The translations under genes and the position numbers were made by a program. Positions 55,846-64,000 of a stretch of DNA of 64,000 nt are shown piece after piece. Position 1 is the stretch's first letter, and the number at the start of each line of letters is the position of its first letter. Under the pieces are notes generated by a model that searched no databases, was not told the origin of the DNA, and saw only the letters and a program-made list of their open reading frames with translations. Origin of the DNA: G958295935 sp965224235 (GTDB lineage: Bacteria; Chloroflexota; Dehalococcoidia; Lucifugimonadales; Lucifugimonadaceae); the NCBI GenBank assembly GCA_965224235.1, contig CBDCYP010000001.1, forward strand, positions 930,001 through 994,000, read 5' to 3'.

Positions 55846-56096
55846 TCAAGCGTTTCGAGCGTGTTCTGCCTCCCATTTGGCGCCGTGCCTGAGCATGGCA
55901 TTGATGATGGTCAGTAGCTTGCGCATGTACGCCGTCAGAGCCACCTTCCTGGGCTCCCCGCCCCCGACACCCGTTCGTAGTACTCCCTCAGTGCGGGGTT
56001 CCAGCGGACGGCCGCCAGGGTGGGCATGTACGGCGCAGCGCGCACTTTGGCGCGGCCTCCCCAGCCGCCGCGTGTGCCCCGGAACTTCCCGCTGTC
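55846..56096 (-). pseudogene. C-terminal fragment of an IS110-family transposase
   Basis: Reads SDSGKFRGTRGGWGGRAKVR, AAPYMPTLAAVRWNPALREY and YERVSGAG, then, after a -1 or +1 slip in a G-rich run (about 55965-55980), KVALTAYMRKLLTIINAMLR and HGAKWEAEH to a stop at 55846-55848. This is the Transposase_20 (IS110) C-terminal domain. The N-terminal DEDD domain is missing and the fragment ends abruptly at the dispersed repeat starting about 56097. Confidence 0.8.
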
Positions 56097-56204
56097 AGAG
56101 ACCTTTGCGTAACCTCTACACATGTCATTTGTATGTTGCGAAGGACCCAAGCCATCCAGACGGCATTCCCCGCACCTCTTACCCAGCCCTTCGGCTTCGC
56201 TCAG
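56097..56204 (+). repeat. Dispersed repeat, left half (split by IS)
   Basis: GACCTTTGCGTAACCTCTAC and the TTCGGCTTCGCTCAG end match the reverse complement of the repeat at 27325-27510. The right half continues at 57823-57872 (GGTGACATGGAGTGAGGAAT) after the IS1182-like element. Confidence 0.75.
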
Positions 56205-57822
56205 AGGCTGTGAGTTTTTTGGGTTCTGTTGTTGTTAGGCGGCATGTTGGTGGCGGAAGGCGCCATTGGGAAGTTTCACCGGGGCGGGCGCTTGTTGAGG
56301 GAGGCAGAATTGCGGGACAGCATTGGCCGCTTTCCGGGCGAATTCACTAGGGAATCCGGATTGACTGGTCCGGAGCTTATCGGCTGTGCCTGCTTAACCC
56401 CCGTGTCTGCCTACGCCATGAACGCCTCCCAACGCAGGAGGTTGTGGGCCACGGCGACAAGGAGCATTACGCTGGTGATTTTGGCAAGTCCCCGTACGTT
56501 GAATTGGCTCACTCCGTGAAGACGCACCTGGGCGTTCGTCCACTCGGCTACAGACGCCCGCTGCCTGTATATGGCTTTGGCCTCGCCGGTGGCCATCCGT
56601 TGACGCCACCTTGCCACGTCCGGCCCGTCCCCGTAGCGGGGATCGTAACGCTCCCGTTCGGGCTTGTTCCGGGGCAACCTCACCGGCGCATACACACTCA
56701 CCCCACGTTGCTCCAGAGCGGTGATGTCCTCCCGGGTAGCGAAGCCCCCGTCCATCAGGTAGGAGTCAGGGCGCCGGCCCGTCCGCCTGACCAGTTGTTC
56801 CTCCATGGGCGCCGCTTGCCCTGCGTCCGTACCCGACGATGATCCCGTTGGCGCTATCAGTGGCCAGTTCGATATTGCAGGCTGGCCGGAAGCCGCCATC
56901 CGGCATCTTCATCACCGTTGCCCGGGGGTCTGTGGTGGATACCCGCGCCTTCGTAACCTTGGGACGCTGAGCCTTCGCCTTGGTGTGCTGTTGGCGTTCC
57001 TTCTTCGCTTGTGCCCGGGGCAAGTACGACAGCGCCTCCCGGACCCGTTCCTCCCGCTCTCGCGCCGCACGCTCCCGCGCCGCACGTTCACGCCGCGTCA
57101 CACCGGAATCGGGACGCTCCCGCTCCTGCGCCAGCCGCTCCACCTGCGCCCGCGCCTCCTCCATGCGCCTCTTCAATCCCTGCGCGCCGCGAAAGGACGC
57201 GGCGCCGGCGCTCGCCCTCACCCGCATCCCGTCTTGAGCCACACGCTCCAGCAGGACCGCCCCTGCGGCCATCAGAGAACCTATGATCTGGGTCAAAAGG
57301 CCGTCCAGCGCCTCCTGGTGGGCTACCCGGAAGTCAGAGAGCATGTGATAGTTGACAGGTACGTTCCCCCTCATCCAGCGGTAGGCGTCGTGCTCTTCGC
57401 ACAAACGCGCCAGCCGGCGGGCGCTCCCTATACCGTCAACCGTGGCCAGAAGCCACAACGCCAGCAGCGCTTTGGGGTCTGTCGTTGGGCGGCCTGGCCG
57501 GTTCTCCACCGCCTTGACCGGCGCATAAAAGGCCGACAGGTCCAACCTCTCCAAAAAGCTCCATATAACACGGGCCCGATGCTCTTGAGGCAACCGAGAT
57601 TCCAGGTCCAATACCGCCCACTCAGGCTGATTCCGCACCGGCCGCAGCACCCGGGCCTCACCCGGACTCGTTGGCGCAGGCGCTCGCTTCTCCTCGATGG
57701 CCGGAAGTTCAAACAGCGTCTCTTCACTCATGTGTTCACCTCGCCGATATGGCTGCCCAATATCGTTGTCCAGCAATCAGCCTCTCAATACCATAGGAGC
57801 ATAAATGATTTATTCACAGGCT
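56205..57822 (-). mobile_element. IS1182-like insertion sequence
   Basis: 1618 bp with ends AGGCTGTGAGTTTTTT and, on the other strand, AGCCTGTGAATAAATC. A 5-bp direct repeat CTCAG flanks it (56200-56204, 57823-57827). It carries one frameshifted transposase gene. It sits inside a dispersed repeat whose uninterrupted form lies at 27325-27510, so the insertion is well defined. A 97-bp internal-deletion relative lies at 3244-3340. Confidence 0.85.
56411..57731 (-). pseudogene. IS1182-like transposase, frameshifted
   Basis: Start ATG 57731 after AGGTGAACAC. N-terminal domain MSEETLFELPAIEEKRAPAP, then RVIWSFLERLDLSAFYAPVK, GRPTTDPKALLALWLLATVD and SARRLARLCEEHDAYRWMRG. The catalytic domain appears as VAQDGMRVRASAGAASFRGA and NIELATDSANGIIVG. 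Near 56835 a deletion plus frameshift jumps to AGQAAPMEEQLVRRTGRRPD, SYLMDGGFATREDITALEQR and NVRGLAKITSVMLLVAVAHN. The DDE set is probably present across the two frames, but the protein is not made whole. Confidence 0.88.
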
Positions 57823-58013
57823 CTCAGGGTGACATGGAGTGAGGAATCACTGGTTGGGGAGCTAGTCACGCAAAGGTCTCATTAAACGAGAAGAACGGCC
57901 TGCTTCTACCTTGTTCCTGGGTTGAGGTGCGTTCGCGTACGTCCCCCGACCCGCGCGGGATATAAACTTGCTGTCTGTTGGACAAGACCGTTATTCAAGG
58001 TGGCGGAACGCAA

Positions 58014-59195
58014 ATGGCAGGACCATTAAAAATCGGAGTCGTCGGTGTGGGGCAGCGCGGGCTGCAACATGTAGAGGCGCTGGCGCAGTTGCAGCGTGAA
58101 GAGGTCGTCAATCTCACCGCGCTGGCCGACCCGTTCCCCGAAAACCTCGACTTCGAAAAAATAACCAGCTTCGCCCCCTCGTTTTCGGAGGCCGGAGTCG
58201 GTCGCTACACGGACGCGGACGAGCTCATCGAGAAGGCAGAGGTCGACGCCATATGGTTCGCCGTTCCGCCGAATCAGCACCGTGGCGAGGTAGTCCGTGC
58301 GGCGCAGCGAGACATCGCCGCGTTCGTCGAGAAGCCTCAGTCGCTGTTTTACGACGAGGTGGCTGAAATGGCAGACGCTATCGACGACGCCGGCGTGCCG
58401 GCCACCGTGGGTTTCCAGATGCGCTACGATCCCTGGTACATCGCGATCAGCAAGTTTCTGTCGGACAAGTGGACCGCCTCCGTCACGCTGGTCAACGCCG
58501 GGGGCATCGAAGGCCACGGGCGAAAGCACACCCACGCCGAACTGCGGGGCGGGCCGGCCCACCGTGTCTGGACCGGAGACCGGAATTGGTCCGGCACGTC
58601 CGTCGTGGAGGCCGGCATTCACCAGACCGACCTCATCCGCTTTTGGACCGGCGACGAGATCGAGTGGGTACAGGCGGCTTACACAGAACGGCCGGATGAC
58701 CTGCACGCCGTCGAGGGTGACAACCCTATCGCCTATTCCGTCTCGTTCGGTCTGTCAGGCGGCGGCGTGGGAAACCTGATTCTTACGAAGCCGGCCGGCG
58801 TGTTCCACCCAGAGCGATACGACTACATTTTGACCACCCACGCAATGATCAAGTTCGAAGATGACCTGGTCGTGTATGGAGGCGAGGGTCCGACGACGAG
58901 GCTCGGTGAAAGGCACTCCGGCGAACCCCACCGGCGTGTGCTCGCAACTGGGCCGCACGCCGACCCAATGCAGTTTCACAACACCCTCGAATTGGCCAGC
59001 CGGTTCGTCGAGTCGATCACCCGCGGCCGACCCGAGCTAGTGCAATCCTCGTTCCGATCCGGCCTGAACTCCCTGTGCGCTGTGCTCGCAGCCAACGCAT
59101 CACACGAACTCGGCGGCGAACGTATATCGCTTAGCCGGTTTGCCCAATCCGACGAGTACGCACAGTTCCGCCGGCCGCGTCGGCATGAGGGGTAG
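58014..59195 (+). CDS. Gfo/Idh/MocA family oxidoreductase
   Basis: 393 residues from ATG 58014; an upstream TTG 57978 in the same frame is less likely. The Rossmann start KIGVVGVGQRGLQH binds NAD(P), followed by the EKP motif of the family (FVEKPQ) and the C-terminal GFO_IDH_MocA_C domain (GGIEGHGRKHTHAELRGGPA, EAGIHQTDLIRFWTGDEIEW). It oxidises or epimerises sugar-like substrates. The stop at 59195 lies 6 bp before the next gene, so the pair is an operon. Confidence 0.92.
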   Translation: MAGPLKIGVVGVGQRGLQHVEALAQLQREEVVNLTALADPFPENLDFEKITSFAPSFSEAGVGRYTDADELIEKAEVDAIWFAVPPNQHRGEVVRAAQRDIAAFVEKPQSLFYDEVAEMADAIDDAGVPATVGFQMRYDPWYIAISKFLSDKWTASVTLVNAGGIEGHGRKHTHAELRGGPAHRVWTGDRNWSGTSVVEAGIHQTDLIRFWTGDEIEWVQAAYTERPDDLHAVEGDNPIAYSVSFGLSGGGVGNLILTKPAGVFHPERYDYILTTHAMIKFEDDLVVYGGEGPTTRLGERHSGEPHRRVLATGPHADPMQFHNTLELASRFVESITRGRPELVQSSFRSGLNSLCAVLAANASHELGGERISLSRFAQSDEYAQFRRPRRHEG

Positions 59196-59201
59196 CCACA
59201 C

Positions 59202-60383
59202 TTGCGCGACCTATGGTTCCGGCCCACCGGGCTCCACTACAGCAAAATTAACGTAAGGGGGCCAACAGCGTGGCACGTCCTCGAGATTCAGGACGGCCAC
59301 GGCGGATTCGGCATCGCCGAGATCGTCGCCAACGCAGACGGCAGAGACGTTCTCGGCGTTGCGGCCAGATTGGCGAGCCGGTTGAGGGGTGAGCCGCTCG
59401 ACTCCGACCGCGCAATTCTCGACCACCTCCGGCTCGGCGAAGCCGATCTGGCTTCGGATCCCGCCGCCGCGTCGGCCGTCAGCTCGTTGCGGGCGGCAGT
59501 TGCCGATGCGCTGGCGCGCCGCGCCCAGTTGCCGCTTGTCGATTACCTCCGCATGGAGGGCGGCCTTGCCGGTGAAGTTCCGGACAAGGTCGAGCTATAC
59601 GCCAACATCAACCGGTCGATGCTCCCGGACGACCACGGCCCCGTCGACCGCTCGCCGGACGCTTTTGCAACCGCAGCCGCCACCGCTATTGACGCCGGAT
59701 TTCGCACTGTGAAGTGCGCCCCGTTCGACGAGTGCCGGTCGCCGTTCGAAACAACGGGGTTGCCGCCCGAGGCAGACGCAGGGCTGGAGCGTGTCAGGAT
59801 GGTGCGGCAGACCATAGGCGATGAAGTGAGGCTGTTCATCGATTGCCACAGCCGATTCGACATCGAGTCGGCCATCGAGCTTGGCGACGAACTGGGCAGC
59901 ATCGGCATCGATTGGTTCGAGGAACCGGTCGACCCGATTCGGTTCACCGAAGATCTTTTGCGCATCAGGGAGAACGTCGACCTGCCGTTTGCCGGGGCCG
60001 AGCACGGATACGGAATCAGCCTGTTCAGGTCGCTGATCGAATCCGGCGCACTGGACATCGTCATGCCGGACGTCGTGCACTGCGGCGGCCCGGTCGAGGC
60101 GTTCCTGATCGGCTGCGAACTGAAGGCGAGCAACCCCGGGTCGGTTTCGCTGCACTGTCCGTCAGGGCCCGTGTCGCTGGCAACAAGCGCTCACGCCACA
60201 GCGGCCTTTGGAAACGCCCTGCCGATGGAACACGCCGTGAATGAAGTCGATTGGCGGGCAGAGGTTTTGGAGCCGCGGGAGCGGGTAGTCGACGGTCATT
60301 TTGAGTTGAACGGGGAGCCTGGCATCGGTGGAGTGCTCGACTACTCGACCGTGTTCGCAAGAGGGACGCGCTGGGCCCCCTGA
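59202..60383 (+). CDS. Enolase-superfamily (mandelate racemase/muconate lactonising type) protein
   Basis: 393 residues, TTG start after GAGGGGT. The capping domain is followed by a barrel with metal ligands in LFIDCHSRF (Asp), WFEEPVDP (Glu) and AGAEHGYG (Glu). Candidate bases are the Lys in FRTVKCAPF and the His in VSLHCPSGP. Members dehydrate sugar acids or racemise. With the Gfo/Idh/MocA gene 6 bp upstream it likely acts in sugar-acid breakdown. The exact reaction is not predictable. Confidence 0.9.
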   Translation: MRDLWFRPTGLHYSKINVRGPTAWHVLEIQDGHGGFGIAEIVANADGRDVLGVAARLASRLRGEPLDSDRAILDHLRLGEADLASDPAAASAVSSLRAAVADALARRAQLPLVDYLRMEGGLAGEVPDKVELYANINRSMLPDDHGPVDRSPDAFATAAATAIDAGFRTVKCAPFDECRSPFETTGLPPEADAGLERVRMVRQTIGDEVRLFIDCHSRFDIESAIELGDELGSIGIDWFEEPVDPIRFTEDLLRIRENVDLPFAGAEHGYGISLFRSLIESGALDIVMPDVVHCGGPVEAFLIGCELKASNPGSVSLHCPSGPVSLATSAHATAAFGNALPMEHAVNEVDWRAEVLEPRERVVDGHFELNGEPGIGGVLDYSTVFARGTRWAP

Positions 60384-60397
60384 CCGGTGATCGCCGT

Positions 60398-61132
60398 ATG
60401 GCCAGTACTGAGCAGCCCGACCACGAGCCGCGAGTCCTCGACAGGGCGCGACTGTCCAGATATTTAGACAATCTGGAAGAGTCGAAACGCCCCATCTCCC
60501 TGAAAATGGTGACGCCGGGCGGATACACCGACGGGTGGGAGTGGCTGCCGCGCCCTGCACGGGAATCGCCTGCCGGACTTGCACTTATCGAGTGTGGCGA
60601 CGTGTCGCAACTCCAGGCCGCCGTCGCTCCGCCGTTCCCGATTTCCGCGTCGTCGGAACATGACGACCTGTCGGCCCTGAGAGCCCACATCGCCAAACCG
60701 GCCACAGTCGGCGTAATCTTGCTCCGGCTTGGCTACTACGCCATTGGCGTGGCACGCGAAGGGGCCCTTTTGGTCACAAAGAGCGGGTCGCGATACGTGC
60801 GGGGCAAACATCGTGCCGGTGGGCAGTCGGCGAGCAGGTTCAAGCGCAACCGGGAGAAGTGGATTCGCGAGTTCTTCGACGAGGCGTGCAATGTGGCCCA
60901 GACCCGTTTCGCTCAGTCGCCCGGTGTCATCGACTGGCTTGCGTTGGGCGGCGACCGGCAGGTGTTGACCCGATTCCTTAACCGCTGCCCCTACCTGTCG
61001 GACCTCGCAAAAAGAACCACGCCCTGGCAAATCCCCGTCCATCGCCCCGGCCGAACAGCCCTCGACGACGCAGTCCGCTACGTCTGGGCCTCGCGGGTGT
61101 ACGAGGGACCGCCAAATTCCCGGTCGCCTTAG
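60398..61132 (+). CDS. Bacterial VLRF1 (Vms1-like release factor) domain protein
   Basis: 244 residues. The central block YVRGKHRAGGQSASRFKRNR (about 133-152) matches the VLRF1 signature, where Gln143 is the counterpart of the eRF1 GGQ glutamine. The surrounding region (VGVILLRLGYYAIGVAREGA and, later, WLALGGDRQVLTRFL) fits the eRF1 domain 2-like fold. Vms1/ANKZF1 and bacterial relatives cleave peptidyl-tRNA on stalled large subunits during ribosome quality control. The gene is 14 bp after the catabolic pair on the same strand, so it may be co-transcribed by chance. The assignment rests on one strong motif. Confidence 0.75.
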   Translation: MASTEQPDHEPRVLDRARLSRYLDNLEESKRPISLKMVTPGGYTDGWEWLPRPARESPAGLALIECGDVSQLQAAVAPPFPISASSEHDDLSALRAHIAKPATVGVILLRLGYYAIGVAREGALLVTKSGSRYVRGKHRAGGQSASRFKRNREKWIREFFDEACNVAQTRFAQSPGVIDWLALGGDRQVLTRFLNRCPYLSDLAKRTTPWQIPVHRPGRTALDDAVRYVWASRVYEGPPNSRSP

Positions 61133-61305
61133 GAAAGTCGGCGCAGGCAAGTTACCCCTGCCTGGCGGGCGCGGAATATGAGGGCGACATCCCATTCTGA
61201 CCGGACTTACATCCCGTGCAATTCGTTGGCTGGCCTGTATCCTGACTGTCAACGGACCCGCAACACGCGGCGCGACCGCCGGACAGCCGTTCCCGCCAAT
61301 TCGTC

Positions 61306-64000
61306 ATGCCAAGCCAACTGAAACCAGACGACCCAGCCGCCACTAATGCGGCCGCCGAAATCCTGAGACGGCACGAGGACTACGAACCTGAGGCGAACAT
61401 AACGACCGCGGTGCGTGATTTCCTTGTGGCCACCAATCTGGCAAAGCCCGAAGAGATCAAAGAGGAGGATCCACCTTCTGAGGGTTCCCGCTGTGCTGTC
61501 GATTTGACCGCTCTCGACACTTTCGTTGAGGTCAAACGCAGAATCGGCATGGCGCCGGGATTTTCGCCCGATCCCGACCACGTCCGCCAACTCGACGACT
61601 ATCTGGAGGCGTCGCAGAAAATTGGTGGAGCCGTTCGCACAGGCATACTCACCGATGGCAAGTATTGGTTACTCCGCTGGCCCGGCGCCGGTCCGGTCAA
61701 GACCAACGCCCCATACGGCTTCACTTTCAACGAGCCCAGCAAGTGGGTACCCCTATTCGAATGGCTACGCGACACGGCGCTGGTCTCTCTGGAAGACGTT
61801 AGACCCGACAGACAAAGCATCGCGGCGCATTTTGGCCCGAACAGTCCGTCTTACGAACGGGATATTGCGCATTTGAAAACCCTCTACGGGAAATTCGCCG
61901 ACAGCCCGACTATCAAGGTCAAGCGTCAACTGTGGCACGACCTCCTTCGAACCGCCCTCGGTGAGATTGCCCACGACCCGAAGCAGATGGAGGACCTCTT
62001 CGTTCGTCACACCTACCTGACGGCCGTCATAGGGATGGTCGTGCAGGCTTCGTTCGGTATCGACATCAGGAGACTGGCGGAAACCAACCCGTTCGACCTG
62101 CTGACAGGGGGGCAATTTCGAAGCGCCACGGGCATTCAGGGCGTAGTTGAATCGGACTTCTTCGCCTGGCCGAACGAGGTCGGCGGCACGCCCTTGCTGA
62201 AGACCGTCGCCAGACGCGTAGCCCGGTTCGATTGGGACTCGGCGCCGTCCGACGCGGCCGCAATCCTCTACGAAACCGTCATCCCGCCTGCTGAGCGCAG
62301 GCAACTCGGCGAGTACTACACGCCCGACTGGCTTGCACGGATCATGGTTCGGGAGTTGGTCACCGACCCGCTAAATCAGCGCGTGCTCGATCCTGCCTGC
62401 GGTTCCGGCGCGTTCGTGGCCGAAGCTGTCGACCGCTACCTAACCGCCGCCAGTGAAACCGATCTCCATCCACGGGAGATTCTCAACAGGCTTCGCGTCT
62501 CCGTTACCGGCATCGACATACATCCTGTGGCCGTCCACCTGGCGCGTGCGGCGTGGGTCCTTGCCGCACGTCGCGTGATCGCAGACGCCGACGTACCGGA
62601 CTCAATTCCCATACCGGTCTACCTCGGCGATTCGTTGCAGTTGCGTTTCCGATCAGGCGACATGTTCGCTGAGAACGAGGTCACGATTCAGATCGGGGAC
62701 GAAAAGAACACCGAGCTGGTTTTCCCCATCAGCCTAGTCGACCGCGCCGAGGAATTCGATTCATTCATGGGCAACGTCGCCGAATTCATAGATAGCGGGC
62801 AGGACCCCCAACTAGCCCTCGACGACAACTACATAGTCGATGACGGGGAGCGGCACACTCTCGCGGAGACCATTAGAACGCTGCAGCGGCTACACAAGGA
62901 GGGCCGCGACCATATCTGGGCCTACTACACCCGCAATATGGTGCGCCCCGTGGCGCTATCCCGCAGCAAAGTCGACGTGATCATCGGCAACCCGCCCTGG
63001 CTTAACTACAACCAGACAGTCAGTGACCTGCGCGATCAGTTGAAGCAACAGAGCAGGGACCTGTACGGCATTTGGGCCGGTGGCCATTACGCCACCCATC
63101 AGGACGTCGCCGGCCTATTCTTCGCACGCAGCGCTGACCTGTACTTGAAAGACGGTGGGGTGATCGGCATGGTGATGCCCCACAGCGCTCTTCAGGCTGG
63201 CCAGTACTCCAAGTGGCGTACCGGCAGATGGAAGGCCATTCGCAGCGGAATCGTACTGTCGGTGGATTTCACGTACAAGACCGCCTGGGACCTTGAAGGC
63301 CTGGAACCGAACACGTTCTTCCCGATCCCGGCGTCGGTCATCTTCTCACAACGTTGTGGTCCGGTAGATCTGGCGCGGCCTCTCGAAGGAACGGTGGAGC
63401 GATGGACGGGCAACGCGGGCGCGCCCGACGAGAATCAACGTGATCCTGTTCCGATCACCGACACTTCGGCAAAAGCGGTATCGCCATATGCCGGTCACGC
63501 CCGAAACGGAGCAACAATCATTCCTCGCTGCCTGTTCTTCGTGGAAGAGATCGAGAACCCGGCCATCATTCGAGCGGGGCAAACCGTCACGGTTAATCCG
63601 CGTCGCGGCTCGCAGGACAAGGCGCCGTGGAGGGATCTCGACCTCACCGCCATCACAGGCCAGACCATCGAGTCCCGCCACCTATTCGATGTGCATTTGG
63701 GTGAAACTCTGGTTCCGTACGCCACCCTTGCTCCACTGAAGGCTGTCCTGCCCCTAAAACGCGGCGCTGTCGAACTGCCGGCGGATAAGAATGGGCCCGG
63801 TGGTGTCCGGTTAGAAGATTTGGAGTGGCGGATGCGCGAACGCTGGCGGGCCGTCATAGACCTTTGGGACGGGAATAAGGCAGCCGCCAACAGGTTAAGC
63901 CTGCTGGATCAGTTGAACTATATGAGAAAATTGTCGTCGCAACTGCACTGGCAACACGAACGGGGCAGCAGGCCGGTCCGTGTGGTGTACAACGGGTCAG
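61306..64000 (+). CDS. Type IIG-like restriction-modification enzyme (Eco57I-type), partial
   Basis: Open from ATG 61306 to the window edge, 898 codons plus one base without a stop. N-terminal nuclease-like part with TALDTFVEVKRRIG (D..EVK). The helical region is followed by the N6-adenine methyltransferase: LGEYYTPDWLARIMV, motif I VLDPACGSGAFVAEA (360-374), and catalytic NPPW (562-565) in VIIGNPPWLNYNQTVSD, then GVIGMVMPHSAL. Nuclease and methylase in one chain are typical of type IIG or phage-growth-limitation-like systems. The specificity domain must lie past 64000. Confidence 0.9.
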   Translation, partial: MPSQLKPDDPAATNAAAEILRRHEDYEPEANITTAVRDFLVATNLAKPEEIKEEDPPSEGSRCAVDLTALDTFVEVKRRIGMAPGFSPDPDHVRQLDDYLEASQKIGGAVRTGILTDGKYWLLRWPGAGPVKTNAPYGFTFNEPSKWVPLFEWLRDTALVSLEDVRPDRQSIAAHFGPNSPSYERDIAHLKTLYGKFADSPTIKVKRQLWHDLLRTALGEIAHDPKQMEDLFVRHTYLTAVIGMVVQASFGIDIRRLAETNPFDLLTGGQFRSATGIQGVVESDFFAWPNEVGGTPLLKTVARRVARFDWDSAPSDAAAILYETVIPPAERRQLGEYYTPDWLARIMVRELVTDPLNQRVLDPACGSGAFVAEAVDRYLTAASETDLHPREILNRLRVSVTGIDIHPVAVHLARAAWVLAARRVIADADVPDSIPIPVYLGDSLQLRFRSGDMFAENEVTIQIGDEKNTELVFPISLVDRAEEFDSFMGNVAEFIDSGQDPQLALDDNYIVDDGERHTLAETIRTLQRLHKEGRDHIWAYYTRNMVRPVALSRSKVDVIIGNPPWLNYNQTVSDLRDQLKQQSRDLYGIWAGGHYATHQDVAGLFFARSADLYLKDGGVIGMVMPHSALQAGQYSKWRTGRWKAIRSGIVLSVDFTYKTAWDLEGLEPNTFFPIPASVIFSQRCGPVDLARPLEGTVERWTGNAGAPDENQRDPVPITDTSAKAVSPYAGHARNGATIIPRCLFFVEEIENPAIIRAGQTVTVNPRRGSQDKAPWRDLDLTAITGQTIESRHLFDVHLGETLVPYATLAPLKAVLPLKRGAVELPADKNGPGGVRLEDLEWRMRERWRAVIDLWDGNKAAANRLSLLDQLNYMRKLSSQLHWQHERGSRPVRVVYNGS

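Noticed and set aside
56805..57842. 345-codon open frame antisense to the IS transposase
   Set aside because: Runs through the IS end and target site, with no protein-like features.
1..64000. tRNA genes
   Set aside because: No cloverleaf with a matching acceptor stem and TTCRANNC loop was found by eye; a tRNAscan run would settle it.

Overview
The window looks like a high-GC chromosome segment from an uncultivated Chloroflexota bacterium, most likely Dehalococcoidia of the SAR202 kind. This is inferred from gene content: form I CO dehydrogenase, PhyH dioxygenase, Gfo/Idh/MocA plus enolase-superfamily catabolism, a deazaflavin (F420)-type oxidoreductase, a VVETVIVEK-repeat peptide-binding lipoprotein, and dispersed repeats with the core CCTGAGC..GTCGAAGGG. 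No rRNA, tRNA or CRISPR array was seen. Intact metabolic genes alternate with stretches full of broken genes, partial gene duplicates and small mobile elements.

Layout. 1-11.5 kb: frameshifted VOC gene, SDR, cupin, cation-efflux-like membrane protein, nested small mobile elements, a fused two-module ABC exporter, a decayed AbrB / aspartic protease / DUF2283 / nuclease-like cluster, a deazaflavin-dependent oxidoreductase and chromate transporter chrA. 12.1-18.5 kb: a tightly coupled PHP-SMC ATPase plus Schlafen/AlbA-HATPase pair (likely defence), an XdhC protein and a Fic protein. 18.6-23.7 kb: coxMSL for aerobic CO oxidation with an XdhC-YHS maturation factor. 23.9-27 kb: truncated glycosyltransferase and MFS pieces, a PhyH dioxygenase and a VWA gene broken by a 144-bp element. 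27.8-31.7 kb: a large PLD-nuclease/P-loop ATPase protein (second defence candidate), a dead hicAB pair and an unknown protein. 31.9-41.1 kb: housekeeping-like genes (typA, VOC, DUF1697, beta-carbonic anhydrase, DUF3352, LiaF-like), a chimeric ABC/HAD truncation junction and a decapeptide-repeat protein. 41.2-45.3 kb: pseudogene block (tyrosine phosphatase, ADP-ribosylglycohydrolase, DUF4268 nuclease, serine recombinase). 45.3-53.9 kb: ThuA protein, complete oligopeptide/nickel-type ABC operon and an SDR. 54-57.9 kb: group II intron-like remnant, pgpA, IS110 fragment and an IS1182-like element. 58-64 kb: sugar or sugar-acid catabolic pair, a bacterial VLRF1 protein and the first 898 codons of a type IIG-like restriction-modification enzyme running off the window.

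How the genes fit together. coxM-coxS-coxL read as one minus-strand unit (GTG start after AAGGAGGG for coxM; TAATG overlap of coxS and coxL) followed by the XdhC-like maturation factor, and together can oxidise CO. The dipeptide-type ABC operon runs binding protein, permease, permease, fused ATPase. The PHP-SMC and Schlafen genes are 1 nt apart and are probably one functional unit.

Three families of small non-autonomous elements are visible. The first is a 144-bp family with three copies, each flanked by TA. The second has TCTGAGAGGGTGTCTAA-type ends and two copies. The third is a 97-bp relative of the resident IS1182-like element, and both of these carry the same 5-bp target CTGAG/CTCAG. Some of these elements have interrupted genes, so part of the gene decay here was caused by local element movement.
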